A stretch of DNA of 64,000 nucleotides from Lysinibacillus sp. KCTC 33748 (GCF_002237755.1 NZ_MWSJ01000016.1:1-64000), one strand, 5' to 3'; counted from the stretch's first letter, positions 51,821 through 59,894 are shown. Made by a program: numbers and translations. The notes: generated from the sequence alone by a model not told the origin.

Positions 51821-52093
51821 TTATCCCCAAGTTTCATCATTATCGTCACCAGCGATTTCACTTCTGCCGTCTCCATCAGCCAATTGTGAGTTTACATTTC
51901 TAGTACTACCGTTTTTGGCGTTTTGGTCGCCTTGGTTGGCGTTAGTACCTACATCATTATTTATTTGTCCTCTACCTTCAGCCTTTTGTTTAACATGGTT
52001 ATCTGTATTGCCAATATTAATAGTAAGATGGATGGTAATATTATTTTTAGCTGGCTCCTTTGAACGTTCATTATCAAATTTATCGTCAGACAT
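51821..52093 (-). CDS. Acidic hydrophilic protein, probably shortened by a stop codon
   Basis: Not recognised. 90 residues from ATG 52093, eight bases after AAGGAGG. MSDDKFDNERSKEPAKNN, a short beta-like ITIHLTINIGNTDN, then a polar region ending GDGRSEIAGDDNDETWG. The same frame stays open for 39 more codons after the TAA at 51823-51821, encoding polar acidic sequence (SSSKHSESSEDESSPLLDEY) to a second TAA at 51703-51701. The full ancestral protein may have been about 130 residues. No signal peptide or membrane span. Confidence 0.65.
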   Translation of the reverse strand: MSDDKFDNERSKEPAKNNITIHLTINIGNTDNHVKQKAEGRGQINNDVGTNANQGDQNAKNGSTRNVNSQLADGDGRSEIAGDDNDETWG

Positions 52094-52278
52094 AGTTTTC
52101 ACCTCCTTATTTTCAGCATTAATACTAAGTTATTAATCTTTCTCAAGTTTACTTGTTCATGTAGCCCTAAGTTGATAAATAATGTGAGGGATGGAGACTG
52201 AAAAACTGTTCCTTATCGTAAAATTTGTTAAAATGAATAGGATTTGAATATAAGAAGAACTGGAACGGTGAATCAACG

Positions 52279-53154
52279 TTGAGAACATTTAAAAAGGTTT
52301 ATATAGAAATAACGAGTGTCTGCAATTTAGCATGTAGCTTTTGTCCTCCAACTGCTCGTGCAAAGGGACTTATTAAAGTAGAACAATTTAATAAAATATT
52401 GGATGAAATACGTCCTCATACGAAATATATTTATTTGCATGTAAAAGGAGAGCCTCTTTTACACCCGCGTATTGATCAGTTGCTTGACGCAGCACATGAG
52501 AAAGGTTTTAAAGTTAATATTACAACGAACGGTACACTGATTAAAAAGAATCGTGAAAAGATATTAGGGAAACCAGCTTTACGCCAAATCAATTTTTCAT
52601 TGCATAGTTTCGACGGTCATGAGGGGTCGGAAAATCGTGAGAAATACTTAGGGGATATATTAGACTTTGTGCGTGATTCAAAAGATTATAATACGATTAT
52701 TTCATATCGTTTATGGAATTTACAAAAGGATCATATGACAGATATCGCGGCACGAAGAAATCGTGAAACACTCGAAATTCTAGAAAATGAATATAATCTG
52801 GATTATCGCATCGAAGAAAAAGTACAGCCTGGTAAAGGTGTAAAGATTGCTAATAATATTTATTTAAATCAGGATCATGAATTCAAGTGGCCAAGTTTAT
52901 TGGAGCCTGAGGATGAAGGAAAAGGCTTTTGCCATGCACTTAGAAGCCAAGCCGCTATTTTAGTGGATGGTACAGTAGTGCCATGCTGTCTTGACGGTGA
53001 GGGCGTCATTAATTTGGGGAATGTGAACGAGAAATCCTTCACAGACATTGTTCAAGGTGAACGTGCGAATAATATTGTCGATGGATTTTCACGTAGGGAA
53101 GCAGTCGAAGAGCTATGTAGAAAATGCGGCTATCGTCAAAAATTTGGAATGTAA
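52279..53154 (+). CDS. Radical SAM/SPASM protein
   Basis: Radical S-adenosylmethionine enzyme of unknown substrate, 291 residues. The CxxxCxxC cluster motif is CNLACSFC (15-22), followed by HVKGEPLLHPRID (the GGEP-equivalent) and ITTNGTLI. C-terminal SPASM-like cysteines: CHAL, VVPCCLDGEGVINLGNV, LCRKCGYR, expected to hold an extra Fe-S cluster. TTG 52279 is the start by frame, with a weak GGAACGG site; TAAAAT at about 52219 is a candidate -10. No precursor-peptide gene is recognisable, though the acidic protein at 51821 is divergent to it. Confidence 0.85.
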   Translation: MRTFKKVYIEITSVCNLACSFCPPTARAKGLIKVEQFNKILDEIRPHTKYIYLHVKGEPLLHPRIDQLLDAAHEKGFKVNITTNGTLIKKNREKILGKPALRQINFSLHSFDGHEGSENREKYLGDILDFVRDSKDYNTIISYRLWNLQKDHMTDIAARRNRETLEILENEYNLDYRIEEKVQPGKGVKIANNIYLNQDHEFKWPSLLEPEDEGKGFCHALRSQAAILVDGTVVPCCLDGEGVINLGNVNEKSFTDIVQGERANNIVDGFSRREAVEELCRKCGYRQKFGM

Positions 53155-53160
53155 TAAACA

Positions 53161-53194
53161 GATCCATTTGGTTTTAAACTAAATGGATTTTTTG
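53161..53194 (+). terminator. Terminator after the radical SAM gene
   Basis: ATCCATTTGGTTT / AAACTAAATGGAT stem followed by TTTTTTG. Confidence 0.85.
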
Positions 53195-53350
53195 TATAGG
53201 GGGATTTTACTCTATTCAAGCAAATAGAGAAGTCCACATTAAAAATAGGGCACTTGTTCATACGTATGCGATTTATTAAATGTGAGCGAAGCGGGTCAAC
53301 CAAAGCCCTACACATTAAGTAGAACTTTAGAAAAAAATTGTAGCTCGCTA

Positions 53351-53391
53351 AAATAGCTCCAACGTTATTGATTATTGGAGCTATTTTTCTT
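53351..53391. terminator. Bidirectional terminator at the end of the XRE gene
   Basis: AAAATAGCTCCAA / TTGGAGCTATTTTT stem; its left half overlaps the region just past the minus-strand stop. 53195-53350 holds nothing I recognise. Confidence 0.75.
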
Positions 53392-53754
53392 TGATTGTGA
53401 ATCAATAGTATTTAAAAAATCATTCGTAATACGTACTACGTATTTCACCTCGTCTAAATTGCGCTCCCTTAATAATGATCGATGTATGTCGAGCATAATG
53501 TTCTTTTCTTCAATATCAGTGACACCAGATAATTTTTGAAAATTAAAAAGCTCCTCAGGTGCAATATCTAATGCTTTCATCAGCGTTTCTAAAGTGCTTA
53601 ATGTGATATTAGATTGCCCATGTTCAATGTTTGAGATTCGTCCTTTACTAAAACCTAGTTTCCCTGTTTTTTCTGCTACTTCTTCCTGACTAAGCCCCTT
53701 TGAAACTCTAATAATACGGAGTTGTTCGCCTACTAGCTTTAAAAAGTCTGACAT
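53365..53754 (-). CDS. XRE-family transcriptional regulator
   Basis: DNA-binding regulator of 129 residues. N-terminal Cro/CI helix-turn-helix (EQLRIIRVSKGLSQEEVAEK, FSKGRISNIEHGQSNITLST, about residues 10-65), then a helical tail (IMLDIHRSLLRERNLDEVKY). Start ATG 53754 after AGAGGTG. It faces away from an HsdS-like gene across about 210 bases that contain an inverted repeat at 53803, a likely operator; it may control itself and that gene. Confidence 0.9.
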   Translation of the reverse strand: MSDFLKLVGEQLRIIRVSKGLSQEEVAEKTGKLGFSKGRISNIEHGQSNITLSTLETLMKALDIAPEELFNFQKLSGVTDIEEKNIMLDIHRSLLRERNLDEVKYVVRITNDFLNTIDSQSKKNSSNNQ

Positions 53755-53802
53755 ATGATTCACCTCTATGTAAAAAGCTAGTGAAAAACATTAAAAATGC
53801 CT

Positions 53803-53822
53803 ATACCATTATAGTGGTATAA
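53803..53822. promoter_or_regulatory. Inverted repeat overlapping a -10: candidate XRE operator
   Basis: ATACCA-N6-TGGTAT (53803-53820) overlaps a TATAAT (53817-53822) that could serve the rightward gene. Position between the two divergent genes suggests control by the XRE protein. A related half site TGGTAC lies at about 53846. Confidence 0.5.
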
Positions 53823-53966
53823 TAGACAAAATGTTATAGTAAAATGGTACAATAATTAGTAGGGGTTTTTATTATGAGAAAAGACTTGTGTAAAACAGTG
53901 TGGTTGATTCTTCAGTAGCTTGTTTTAGAGTATACCTAATTAAGTGGAGGATTGGAGGATTCAGGC

Positions 53967-54602
53967 ATGGTAAAGTGTTATCGATTAGATGAGGTTGCTA
54001 CAATAGAAGAGGGAAAAATAATACCGAGCAAAAAGTATTTTACAAACATCGGTGTACCTCTCATTACAGCAGATAATTTAAAAAAGTTAATGCTAGACGG
54101 TGATATTGAGCAATTACCAAAAGTTAATATTACCTTTGGAAAACATTGTAAATGTGTACCGGTACCAGCTAAAACCATCATTCTTACTAAAGCTAATTTG
54201 AAGGACACCAATAAATATATATATCAGAGTGAAACTGAACTATGTATCGCAAGTGAGATCGTTGCTATTATTCCAAATGAAACAATTGTTTTAAGCGATT
54301 ATTTATTACATTTTCTTAGATGGTATAAAATGAATAAAGAATGGCAGCATTTGTACCATATACCGATTAATCTTCCGATGATAGATATCCAAAATAAAAT
54401 AGTGCAAACTTTAAATACGATTCAGCTTTTATTAAAAAGTAAAGAGCCGTTGTTGACAGCAGTAGAGGGGCTACCGCAGCATTTTGACAATGTTTCGGTG
54501 CAAGTTGAACATCATTCAAAAAGTTTACATTATGGGTTTCAACAGGCTCAGTATCTTTACAATCATATGTTATATAAAATTTTTAAGGGTGAGCATAAAT
54601 AA
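53967..54602 (+). CDS. Orphan HsdS-like single target-recognition protein
   Basis: Resembles one half of a type I restriction specificity subunit. 211 residues from ATG 53967, eight bases after GGAGG. CYRLDEVATIEEGKIIPSKK, NIGVPLITADNLKK, PAKTIILTKANLKDTNKYIY, then LSDYLLHFLRWYK, HIPINLPMIDIQNKIVQTLN follow the order of HsdS target-recognition and central helix segments. Full HsdS is about 400 residues with two such domains. No hsdM or hsdR lies in the window. Could bind DNA without cutting, or be a relic. Confidence 0.65.
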   Translation: MVKCYRLDEVATIEEGKIIPSKKYFTNIGVPLITADNLKKLMLDGDIEQLPKVNITFGKHCKCVPVPAKTIILTKANLKDTNKYIYQSETELCIASEIVAIIPNETIVLSDYLLHFLRWYKMNKEWQHLYHIPINLPMIDIQNKIVQTLNTIQLLLKSKEPLLTAVEGLPQHFDNVSVQVEHHSKSLHYGFQQAQYLYNHMLYKIFKGEHK

Positions 54603-54629
54603 ATTCATCACAGCCTCAATTTACGGGAT

Positions 54630-54675
54630 AAAAATGTCGGTGTTTGGGCTTGTGCCTTTACACCGACATTTTTAA
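54630..54675. terminator. Bidirectional terminator
   Basis: AAAAATGTCGGTGT / ACACCGACATTTTT stem with a 15-base loop between converging genes; the right half overlaps the end of the RNase J gene. Confidence 0.8.
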
Positions 54676-56345
54676 ATTTCAATGATTATTGGTAAAATCA
54701 TTGGTTTTCTTTTTGTTTGCGAAAATAGATACTGACCGACAGCTCTTTTGATTTCTCTTTTTAAAACATGTATTTGCTGCTTATTTTCTTCTTGAAGCTC
54801 ATTTACCGTTTCTTTCACGAGAATATTTACTTTCGTTAAAAGCGCCTCAAAGTCTTTAGCATAAACAAAGCCTCGTGAAATTGTATCTGGTTCTGAAATA
54901 AAGGCACCATCTACTTTATTAAGTGTGATCACGATGACAAGCATACCGTCTTCAGAAAGCTGTTTACGATCGCGTAAAACTATTCCTTCGACTTCACCGA
55001 TACCGATTCCGTCGACATACGTATCCCCTGAAGGAATTTTACGTGTTTGTCTAGCCATGGAATTTTCAATATCAACAACATCCCCGTTTTTCATAATAAA
55101 CGTATGTCCTCTTTTGACACCAACGGACTCAGCTAGTAAACGATGCTGATGTAACATACGGAATTCACCATGAATCGGAATGAAAAATTTAGGTTTCATT
55201 AGTGTCAGCATCAGTTTTAAATCTTCCTGATGACCATGACCAGAAACGTGCATACCTGTATGACTAGAGGAACCATAAATAACTTTCGCACCTAGCTGGA
55301 ATAAATTATCAACGATCCGTGATACACCTTTCTCATTCCCTGGAATAGGGGATGAAGCTAAAATAACTGTGTCCTCAGGTAAAATTTTCACTTCGCGATG
55401 ATTGCCGCTTGCTAAGCGAGAGAGTGCAGCTAATGGCTCTCCCTGACTTCCCGTACATAGTACAACAATTTCTTCAGGGGGGAGATATTTCACTTCGCGT
55501 GCATCAATTAACAAATCCTCTGGAACGTCTAAATAGCCTCGCTCAAGTGCGACATCTACAACATTCACCATACTACGGCCAAGTAATGCAAGCTTTCTAT
55601 TTGTAGCAATCGTTGCATTTACAATTTGCTGTATGCGATTAACATTAGAGGCGAAAGTAGAGATCACAATTTTACGGTCGGCATGTAAAAAAGCATCTTC
55701 AATATGATTACCGACAAGCTTCTCGGAAGGAGTTAGACCAGGTCGTTCTGCATTTGTACTTTCAGAAATAAGTAATAGTACACCTTCTGATCCAATCTCG
55801 GACATCTTATGAATATCTGCAAACTGATCATTGACAGGTGTTAAATCAAATTTAAAATCGCCAGTGTGTACAACATTTCCTTCAGGTGTATTCATAACGA
55901 TACCTAAGCAATCAGGTATACTATGGTTTGTTCTAAAGAAACTAACATCAACTTGTCCGAAATTTAAAGATGAATCGGAATTAATTTCAATTAATTCTGA
56001 CTCTCTTAAAAGCTTATGCTCTTTCAGCTTTAGTTGGATTAACCCAAGCGTAAAGCGTGTAGCATAAATAGGGACATTTATTTTTTTAAGCAGATAAGGG
56101 ATACCGCCAATATGATCCTCGTGACCATGTGTCACAATTAATGCTTTAATTTTCTCTTTATTTTCCTGTAAGTACGTAATGTCAGGAATGATTAAATCGA
56201 TGCCTAATAAGCTTTCGTCTGGAAATTTAGCGCCACAGTCGATAATTAAAATATCATTCCCAACCTGTACTACATACATATTTTTACCAATCTCATTAAT
56301 GCCACCTAAGGCGAAAATTGATACTGTATTGTTTTTTGTGGACAA
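54672..56345 (-). CDS. RNase J family ribonuclease
   Basis: Metallo-beta-lactamase/beta-CASP RNase with 5'-3' exo- and endonuclease activity on mRNA and rRNA in the family. 557 residues: VTHGHEDHIGGIPYL (metal site, intact HxHxDH), GDFKFDLTPV, CTGSQGEPLAALSRL, HVSGHGHQEDLKL, PIHGEFRM, and the end SQTKRKPMILPIIIEI. Metal residues are complete, unlike B. subtilis J2 whose HGHDEN is altered, but the overall sequence is not clearly J1 either. Probably an additional paralog. ATG 56345 after GGAGGAG. Confidence 0.9.
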   Translation of the reverse strand: MSTKNNTVSIFALGGINEIGKNMYVVQVGNDILIIDCGAKFPDESLLGIDLIIPDITYLQENKEKIKALIVTHGHEDHIGGIPYLLKKINVPIYATRFTLGLIQLKLKEHKLLRESELIEINSDSSLNFGQVDVSFFRTNHSIPDCLGIVMNTPEGNVVHTGDFKFDLTPVNDQFADIHKMSEIGSEGVLLLISESTNAERPGLTPSEKLVGNHIEDAFLHADRKIVISTFASNVNRIQQIVNATIATNRKLALLGRSMVNVVDVALERGYLDVPEDLLIDAREVKYLPPEEIVVLCTGSQGEPLAALSRLASGNHREVKILPEDTVILASSPIPGNEKGVSRIVDNLFQLGAKVIYGSSSHTGMHVSGHGHQEDLKLMLTLMKPKFFIPIHGEFRMLHQHRLLAESVGVKRGHTFIMKNGDVVDIENSMARQTRKIPSGDTYVDGIGIGEVEGIVLRDRKQLSEDGMLVIVITLNKVDGAFISEPDTISRGFVYAKDFEALLTKVNILVKETVNELQEENKQQIHVLKREIKRAVGQYLFSQTKRKPMILPIIIEI

Positions 56346-56515
56346 GTATATCTCCTCCTAATTTTCAAGTGTTTTGGATGTCATTGGATTTATTTCGCAT
56401 TATGTAGTATAGCTTGAAGCGTTTCATCCTATACGAAAAGAACATTTGGCAATAATATTAGGTTTTCAAGAAGAATAGAATAGAGGAACGTAGAGCATAA
56501 AGGGGATGTGACTGG

Positions 56516-57280
56516 TTGTCGAATTACTTACAGCATGCGATGTTTGAACATAGGTTTTGGCTAAGAATATTAAAAGACCATTCTCAATTTATTCATGATT
56601 CATTGTATCCATCGGAAACAGAGGATATAAAAAGAGCAAGTTCATTTATTCATCAATTTTCTCAGCTTCTTACCTATGTGAATTCAATTGATGCCAATAA
56701 TGCGGCTTCTTTTTCACTTACTGTCGATGAAGCTGTAACGCAATTAAAGCAATTTAAATTTTATATCCTTCGAAAGCAATTATCGGGAAATATTAATATC
56801 CATTTATCACCTTCCTTTATTAATCACATGGTGAATGAACTAGAGGAATATCAAAATGTACTTAGCTATCTGAAGAAAGGGGAAGTCCCGCCAATCTTTC
56901 ATGAGCTACATCATCACTTACTCTGGCTTTTAGATGCTTCAGGACATGCAGGTATTATTCATGACGATTTGGATGGCGTAGAAAGAAGATTGAGACAAAA
57001 AAGTACTACCTTTGCCCAACATTTTGAACAGTTTTATTTAAAAGCAGTGGAGCTTACAGGATATTTACGTTCAAATATAGACTCTTTCCCTGCATTAACT
57101 CGCTTTAATCAAGATGTAGATCTAGAAATGAAATTATTCAAAACGTTTTTACGCGAGTTAGAGGAAATGGAGTTAAGTGCAGAAGTATTAGGAACGTTTA
57201 CAGCTCTAATGGCGGATCATATGCTAAGAGAGGAGCAATACTATTTATCGAAGCTTGCACAATCTAGAGGTGAAGGTTAA
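56516..57280 (+). CDS. DUF2935 hemerythrin-like protein
   Basis: Unknown function. 254 residues, nearly all helical, in two similar halves: HAMFEHRFWLRILKDHSQFI (7-26) and FEQFYLKAVELTGYLR...FNQDVDLEMKLFKTFLRELE. Conserved Glu and His (EHRFW, DHSQF, DHMLREEQYY) could bind a metal pair, as inferred for this family in Bacillus. TTG 56516 after AAAGGGGATG is the chosen start. Divergent from the RNase J gene. Confidence 0.85.
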   Translation: MSNYLQHAMFEHRFWLRILKDHSQFIHDSLYPSETEDIKRASSFIHQFSQLLTYVNSIDANNAASFSLTVDEAVTQLKQFKFYILRKQLSGNINIHLSPSFINHMVNELEEYQNVLSYLKKGEVPPIFHELHHHLLWLLDASGHAGIIHDDLDGVERRLRQKSTTFAQHFEQFYLKAVELTGYLRSNIDSFPALTRFNQDVDLEMKLFKTFLRELEEMELSAEVLGTFTALMADHMLREEQYYLSKLAQSRGEG

Positions 57281-57288
57281 AAGCGATG

Positions 57289-57323
57289 GCAATCTGAGGT
57301 TTGATTTCAGGTTGCTTTTTTAT
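57289..57323 (+). terminator. Terminator after the DUF2935 gene
   Basis: GCAATCTGAGG / TTTCAGGTTGC imperfect stem followed by TTTTTTAT. Confidence 0.75.
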
Positions 57324-57324
57324 T

Positions 57325-57429
57325 CCAATAAATCAGCATAATGTACCGATGAATTTGGAAAACATTCCGATAAATCTACATAATGTTCCGATAAAACTAA
57401 AAAACATTCCGATAAAATTTTAGGAATGT
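57325..57429. repeat. 21-bp tandem repeat, five units
   Basis: Exactly 21-bp register on CCGATAAA: CCAATAAATCAGCATAATG-, CCGATGAATTTGGAAAACA-, CCGATAAATCTACATAATG-, CCGATAAAACTAAAAAACA-, CCGATAAAATTTTAGGAAT-, starting at 57325, 57346, 57367, 57388 and 57409. Lies between two converging genes. Same period as the array at 26177. Confidence 0.85.
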
Positions 57430-57447
57430 TTTTAGTCTGGAGGCTTT

Positions 57448-57942
57448 TTATGGATGAATAAAAACTCCAGTACCGATTGGGACAATGCTTGCAAGCTCTT
57501 CGACATCCTTATTATGCATACGAATACAGCCACGTGAAACAGCATGACCAATAGAGCTAGGATCATTAGTTCCATGAATACCGTAATGCTCTTTAGATAA
57601 ACTCATCCACATTGTTCCAAAAGGACCACCGGGATTTGGAGCCTTGTTAATGATTATAAAATCGCCAGTAGGTGTATCATGTAACATCCTTCCAACCGCA
57701 ATTGGGTATTGCTTTTGAAGAACATTATCCTTATATAACCGTAGCCATCGATTTTCAGTAGAAATATCTATTCTATAAGGGATCGTATTTGGATTAGGGA
57801 ATCCAGGAATAACAATTTGTTGTCCTATATAAAGTACATTCGGATCTATCCCTGGATTAGCAGCAATTATGGACGATAACGGTGTACGATAATTTCTAGC
57901 TATTTGGGACAAGGTTTCGCCTACTTTAACTGTATGGATCAA
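57448..57942 (-). CDS. ykuD: L,D-transpeptidase with LysM domain (YkuD-like)
   Basis: Cell-wall or spore-wall cross-linking enzyme. 164 residues: LysM ([20 protein letters not shown], 5-24, to IGQQIVIPG) and the YkuD domain ([40 protein letters not shown] with catalytic Cys near 139). TTG 57942, eight bases after GGAGG, is the best start, since the nearby GTG and ATG overlap the site. Domain order and length equal B. subtilis YkuD, a late sporulation gene product. Confidence 0.93.
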   Translation of the reverse strand: MIHTVKVGETLSQIARNYRTPLSSIIAANPGIDPNVLYIGQQIVIPGFPNPNTIPYRIDISTENRWLRLYKDNVLQKQYPIAVGRMLHDTPTGDFIIINKAPNPGGPFGTMWMSLSKEHYGIHGTNDPSSIGHAVSRGCIRMHNKDVEELASIVPIGTGVFIHP

Positions 57943-58089
57943 AATCATCACCTCCTATAAAGTGGTTGCATTAATACAGGTTATGCCGTAGATATAAAAA
58001 ATACCTTTATATTTTCATGAGAATAGCAACTGTAGTTAGTTGGATAGGATAAGCAGTAACAAACCATTTCCAGTAATCGAGGAGTTATT

Positions 58090-58323
58090 ATGAAAGAATT
58101 TAAAATTACTTATTTTTTTGATGAAATGCATTATGTAAGGAGATTTATCCATATAGAATCACAAGAAAAAGCAGAGGCATTAGTTCGAAGCGAACGAGAT
58201 CAATATATATCCTTTACAGACAGTAGAGGGATGTATCATGAGCTGCATACAAGATATGTTCGGGTCATTCAAATATCTGAATATCATCGCATCGATAAAA
58301 GCTCGAAAACGAAAGGTACATGA
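58090..58323 (+). CDS. Small protein of unknown function
   Basis: Not recognised. 77 residues: EFKITYFFDEMHYVRRFIHI then a helix SQEKAEALVRSERDQYISF, and strands EVLHTRYVRVIQI-like (MYHELHTRYVRVIQISEY). Alternating strand and helix pattern with no signal or span suggests a small soluble alpha/beta protein. ATG 58090 after CGAGGAG. First of five small same-strand genes in 58.1-59.8 kb. Confidence 0.65.
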   Translation: MKEFKITYFFDEMHYVRRFIHIESQEKAEALVRSERDQYISFTDSRGMYHELHTRYVRVIQISEYHRIDKSSKTKGT

Positions 58324-58364
58324 TTTGTTCAACACTGCACATTCTATTAGTAAAGGAGTGAGCA

Positions 58365-58577
58365 ATGATGGACATAGAAAACTTACCACATGAAAAAAAG
58401 GTGTTTATGAACTTAGCAAGCAAGAACAAGCCAGACATGGTGGAATCTGATAATATAAGTATTTTCGATTTACACGAAGATATGCAAACGGTTGATGCTA
58501 TACCGGTTAAGGAGCTCAATAAAAAAGTAGAACGAGAAGGCGATGAATTGATCGAATTGCAGCCAGATGAATTATAG
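58365..58577 (+). CDS. Small acidic protein of unknown function
   Basis: Not recognised. 70 residues, acidic: MMDIENLPHEKKVFMNLASK, DNISIFDLHEDMQTV, KVEREGDELIELQPDEL. ATG 58365 (or 58368) after AAAGGAGTGAG. Fifteen bases before the SASP-like gene, so the two are probably co-transcribed; spore association is possible from that context only. Confidence 0.65.
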   Translation: MMDIENLPHEKKVFMNLASKNKPDMVESDNISIFDLHEDMQTVDAIPVKELNKKVEREGDELIELQPDEL

Positions 58578-58592
58578 AAGGTAGGGATTTTC

Positions 58593-58790
58593 ATGACTGA
58601 TCATAACGAAACTCAGTTTACTTCTGCTGGAACGGATATTAATGAAGTAAAAAGACAAAATGCGGAAAGTGGTTTATCTTACAATGAAGTGAAAAAACTG
58701 CTAGCCCAAAGCGGTGGGGTTGGTACGAGAAAATATAGTGATACAGATGTTGAAGAAGTAAAGCAAGAGATTCATGGGAAAAACCAATAA
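58593..58790 (+). CDS. Diverged gamma-type SASP-like protein
   Basis: 65 residues with two related blocks, TDINEVKRQNAESG (14-27) and TDVEEVKQEIHGKN (51-64), matching the repeat idea of gamma-type small acid-soluble spore proteins (TDVQ-VK-QNA). The segment between (YNEVKKLLAQSGGVGTRKYS) is not the usual Gln/Gly-rich spacer. These proteins are amino-acid stores in the spore. ATG 58593 after AAGGTAGGG. A GGAGTA/TACTCC hairpin lies downstream. Assignment moderate. Confidence 0.6.
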   Translation: MTDHNETQFTSAGTDINEVKRQNAESGLSYNEVKKLLAQSGGVGTRKYSDTDVEEVKQEIHGKNQ

Positions 58791-58924
58791 ATTATTATGG
58801 GGGGAGTATGAAATGAAGTACTCCTCTCTTATTTATGCCGTAAAGCTCGATTGAAATGAAGAAAATTCACTGACTAACATCTCGCTATATTATAAAATAT
58901 AAGCACATGTAAGGAGGTGGACGA

Positions 58925-59098
58925 ATGAAGGAAAAACGTTGTCCGTTATGTGGGCAAGAAAATCATTGTGGGATAGTAAAGGGGCAAAAGGATTGCTGGT
59001 GTATGACAGAAAGTTTTCCTAAAGAAATTTTTGAAGCGGTACCTAAAGAGCGATGTATTTGTCAAAAATGCTTGGATACATATAAAAAAGATGATTAA
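58925..59098 (+). CDS. Cysteine-rich CWC family protein
   Basis: 57 residues, too short for most gene callers. MKEKRCPLCGQENHCGIVKG then CWCMTESFP, ...ERCICQKCLDTYKKDD: Cys pairs CPLC, C, CWC, CICQKC at the spacing of the Cys_rich_CWC family, probably one structural zinc site. ATG 58925 preceded by AGGAGGTG at about 58913. Function unknown; it lies in a row with small spore-related genes. Confidence 0.8.
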   Translation: MKEKRCPLCGQENHCGIVKGQKDCWCMTESFPKEIFEAVPKERCICQKCLDTYKKDD

Positions 59099-59202
59099 AA
59101 ATAACTTCAACTGCTGTTACGAAACAATAAAGGTCATTTGGTACAATTGTCTACCGCACAACAACCTATCGGACATATATTACTCTGAAAGGAGTGTGTC
59201 TA

Positions 59203-59784
59203 ATGACTAAACCAATTGTACTTAGTAATGTAACAAAGGCATATTTAGAGGAATACGAAAGAATCCTCAATAAAATGATGCAGGGTATGACCTATGTGAC
59301 AATTACCTGCAGTATTTCAGAAAATTTTATTAAGCAAATATTACCGCATCAAGTAGCTGCAATTAGAATGTCGGAAAATGTTTTACGATATACCACTAAT
59401 ATATTTGTGCAAAATCTCGCATTAGAAATAATAGCAACTAGTACAGAAATTGTTGAATGCCTGGAAGCGATACAAAATAGGTGCTGTATCGTACAAAATT
59501 CGGAATGTGAATTGTATGAATATATGTGTGCATACAAAGAAATTACCGGGGCTATGTTCCAAGCAATGAGTTTACCACCAGTATCTAATAATATTAATAT
59601 AAACTTTCTTCGAGAAATGATTGTTCATCATCAAGGAGGCGTTCGACTAGCACAAAATGTTTTAAGGTTCTGTATTTGCCAGGAATTAATACCGATTCTT
59701 CAAAATATGATTAAAACTATGTGCGATCGTATTTGTGAAATGGAAAAATTACTGGATGCTTTAAAGGATTGCGAAAATTGCTAG
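59203..59784 (+). CDS. Helical protein with paired HQ motifs (DUF305-like)
   Basis: 193 residues, all helical. Two similar motifs, LPHQVAAIRMSENVLRYTTN (about 47-66) and MIVHHQGGVRLAQNVLRFCI (about 144-163), look like the His-containing helices of DUF305/ferritin-like proteins, suggesting an internal duplication. Many cysteines (CECLEAIQNRCCIVQ-like region, DCENC end). ATG 59203 after AAAGGAGTG; the GTG at 59194 overlaps that site. Function unknown; metal binding is an inference. Confidence 0.65.
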   Translation: MTKPIVLSNVTKAYLEEYERILNKMMQGMTYVTITCSISENFIKQILPHQVAAIRMSENVLRYTTNIFVQNLALEIIATSTEIVECLEAIQNRCCIVQNSECELYEYMCAYKEITGAMFQAMSLPPVSNNININFLREMIVHHQGGVRLAQNVLRFCICQELIPILQNMIKTMCDRICEMEKLLDALKDCENC

Positions 59785-59798
59785 TTGAGCATGGAGCT

Positions 59799-59838
59799 AA
59801 AAAACGCTAGGGTCGAAGCCGACTTTAGCGTTTTTTGT
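59799..59838. terminator. Bidirectional terminator
   Basis: AAAAAACGCTA / TAGCGTTTTTT perfect stem with a 16-base loop between converging genes. Confidence 0.85.
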
Positions 59839-59894
59839 GAGTGCTATGTATATTAGCGAAACTACAGAGTAAGGCTTACCTAGGATTTAAAAAA

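Noticed and set aside
51786-52136. 116-codon hydrophobic ORF on the plus strand
   Set aside because: Mirror image of the acidic minus-strand gene, which has a strong ribosome site; the plus frame does not.
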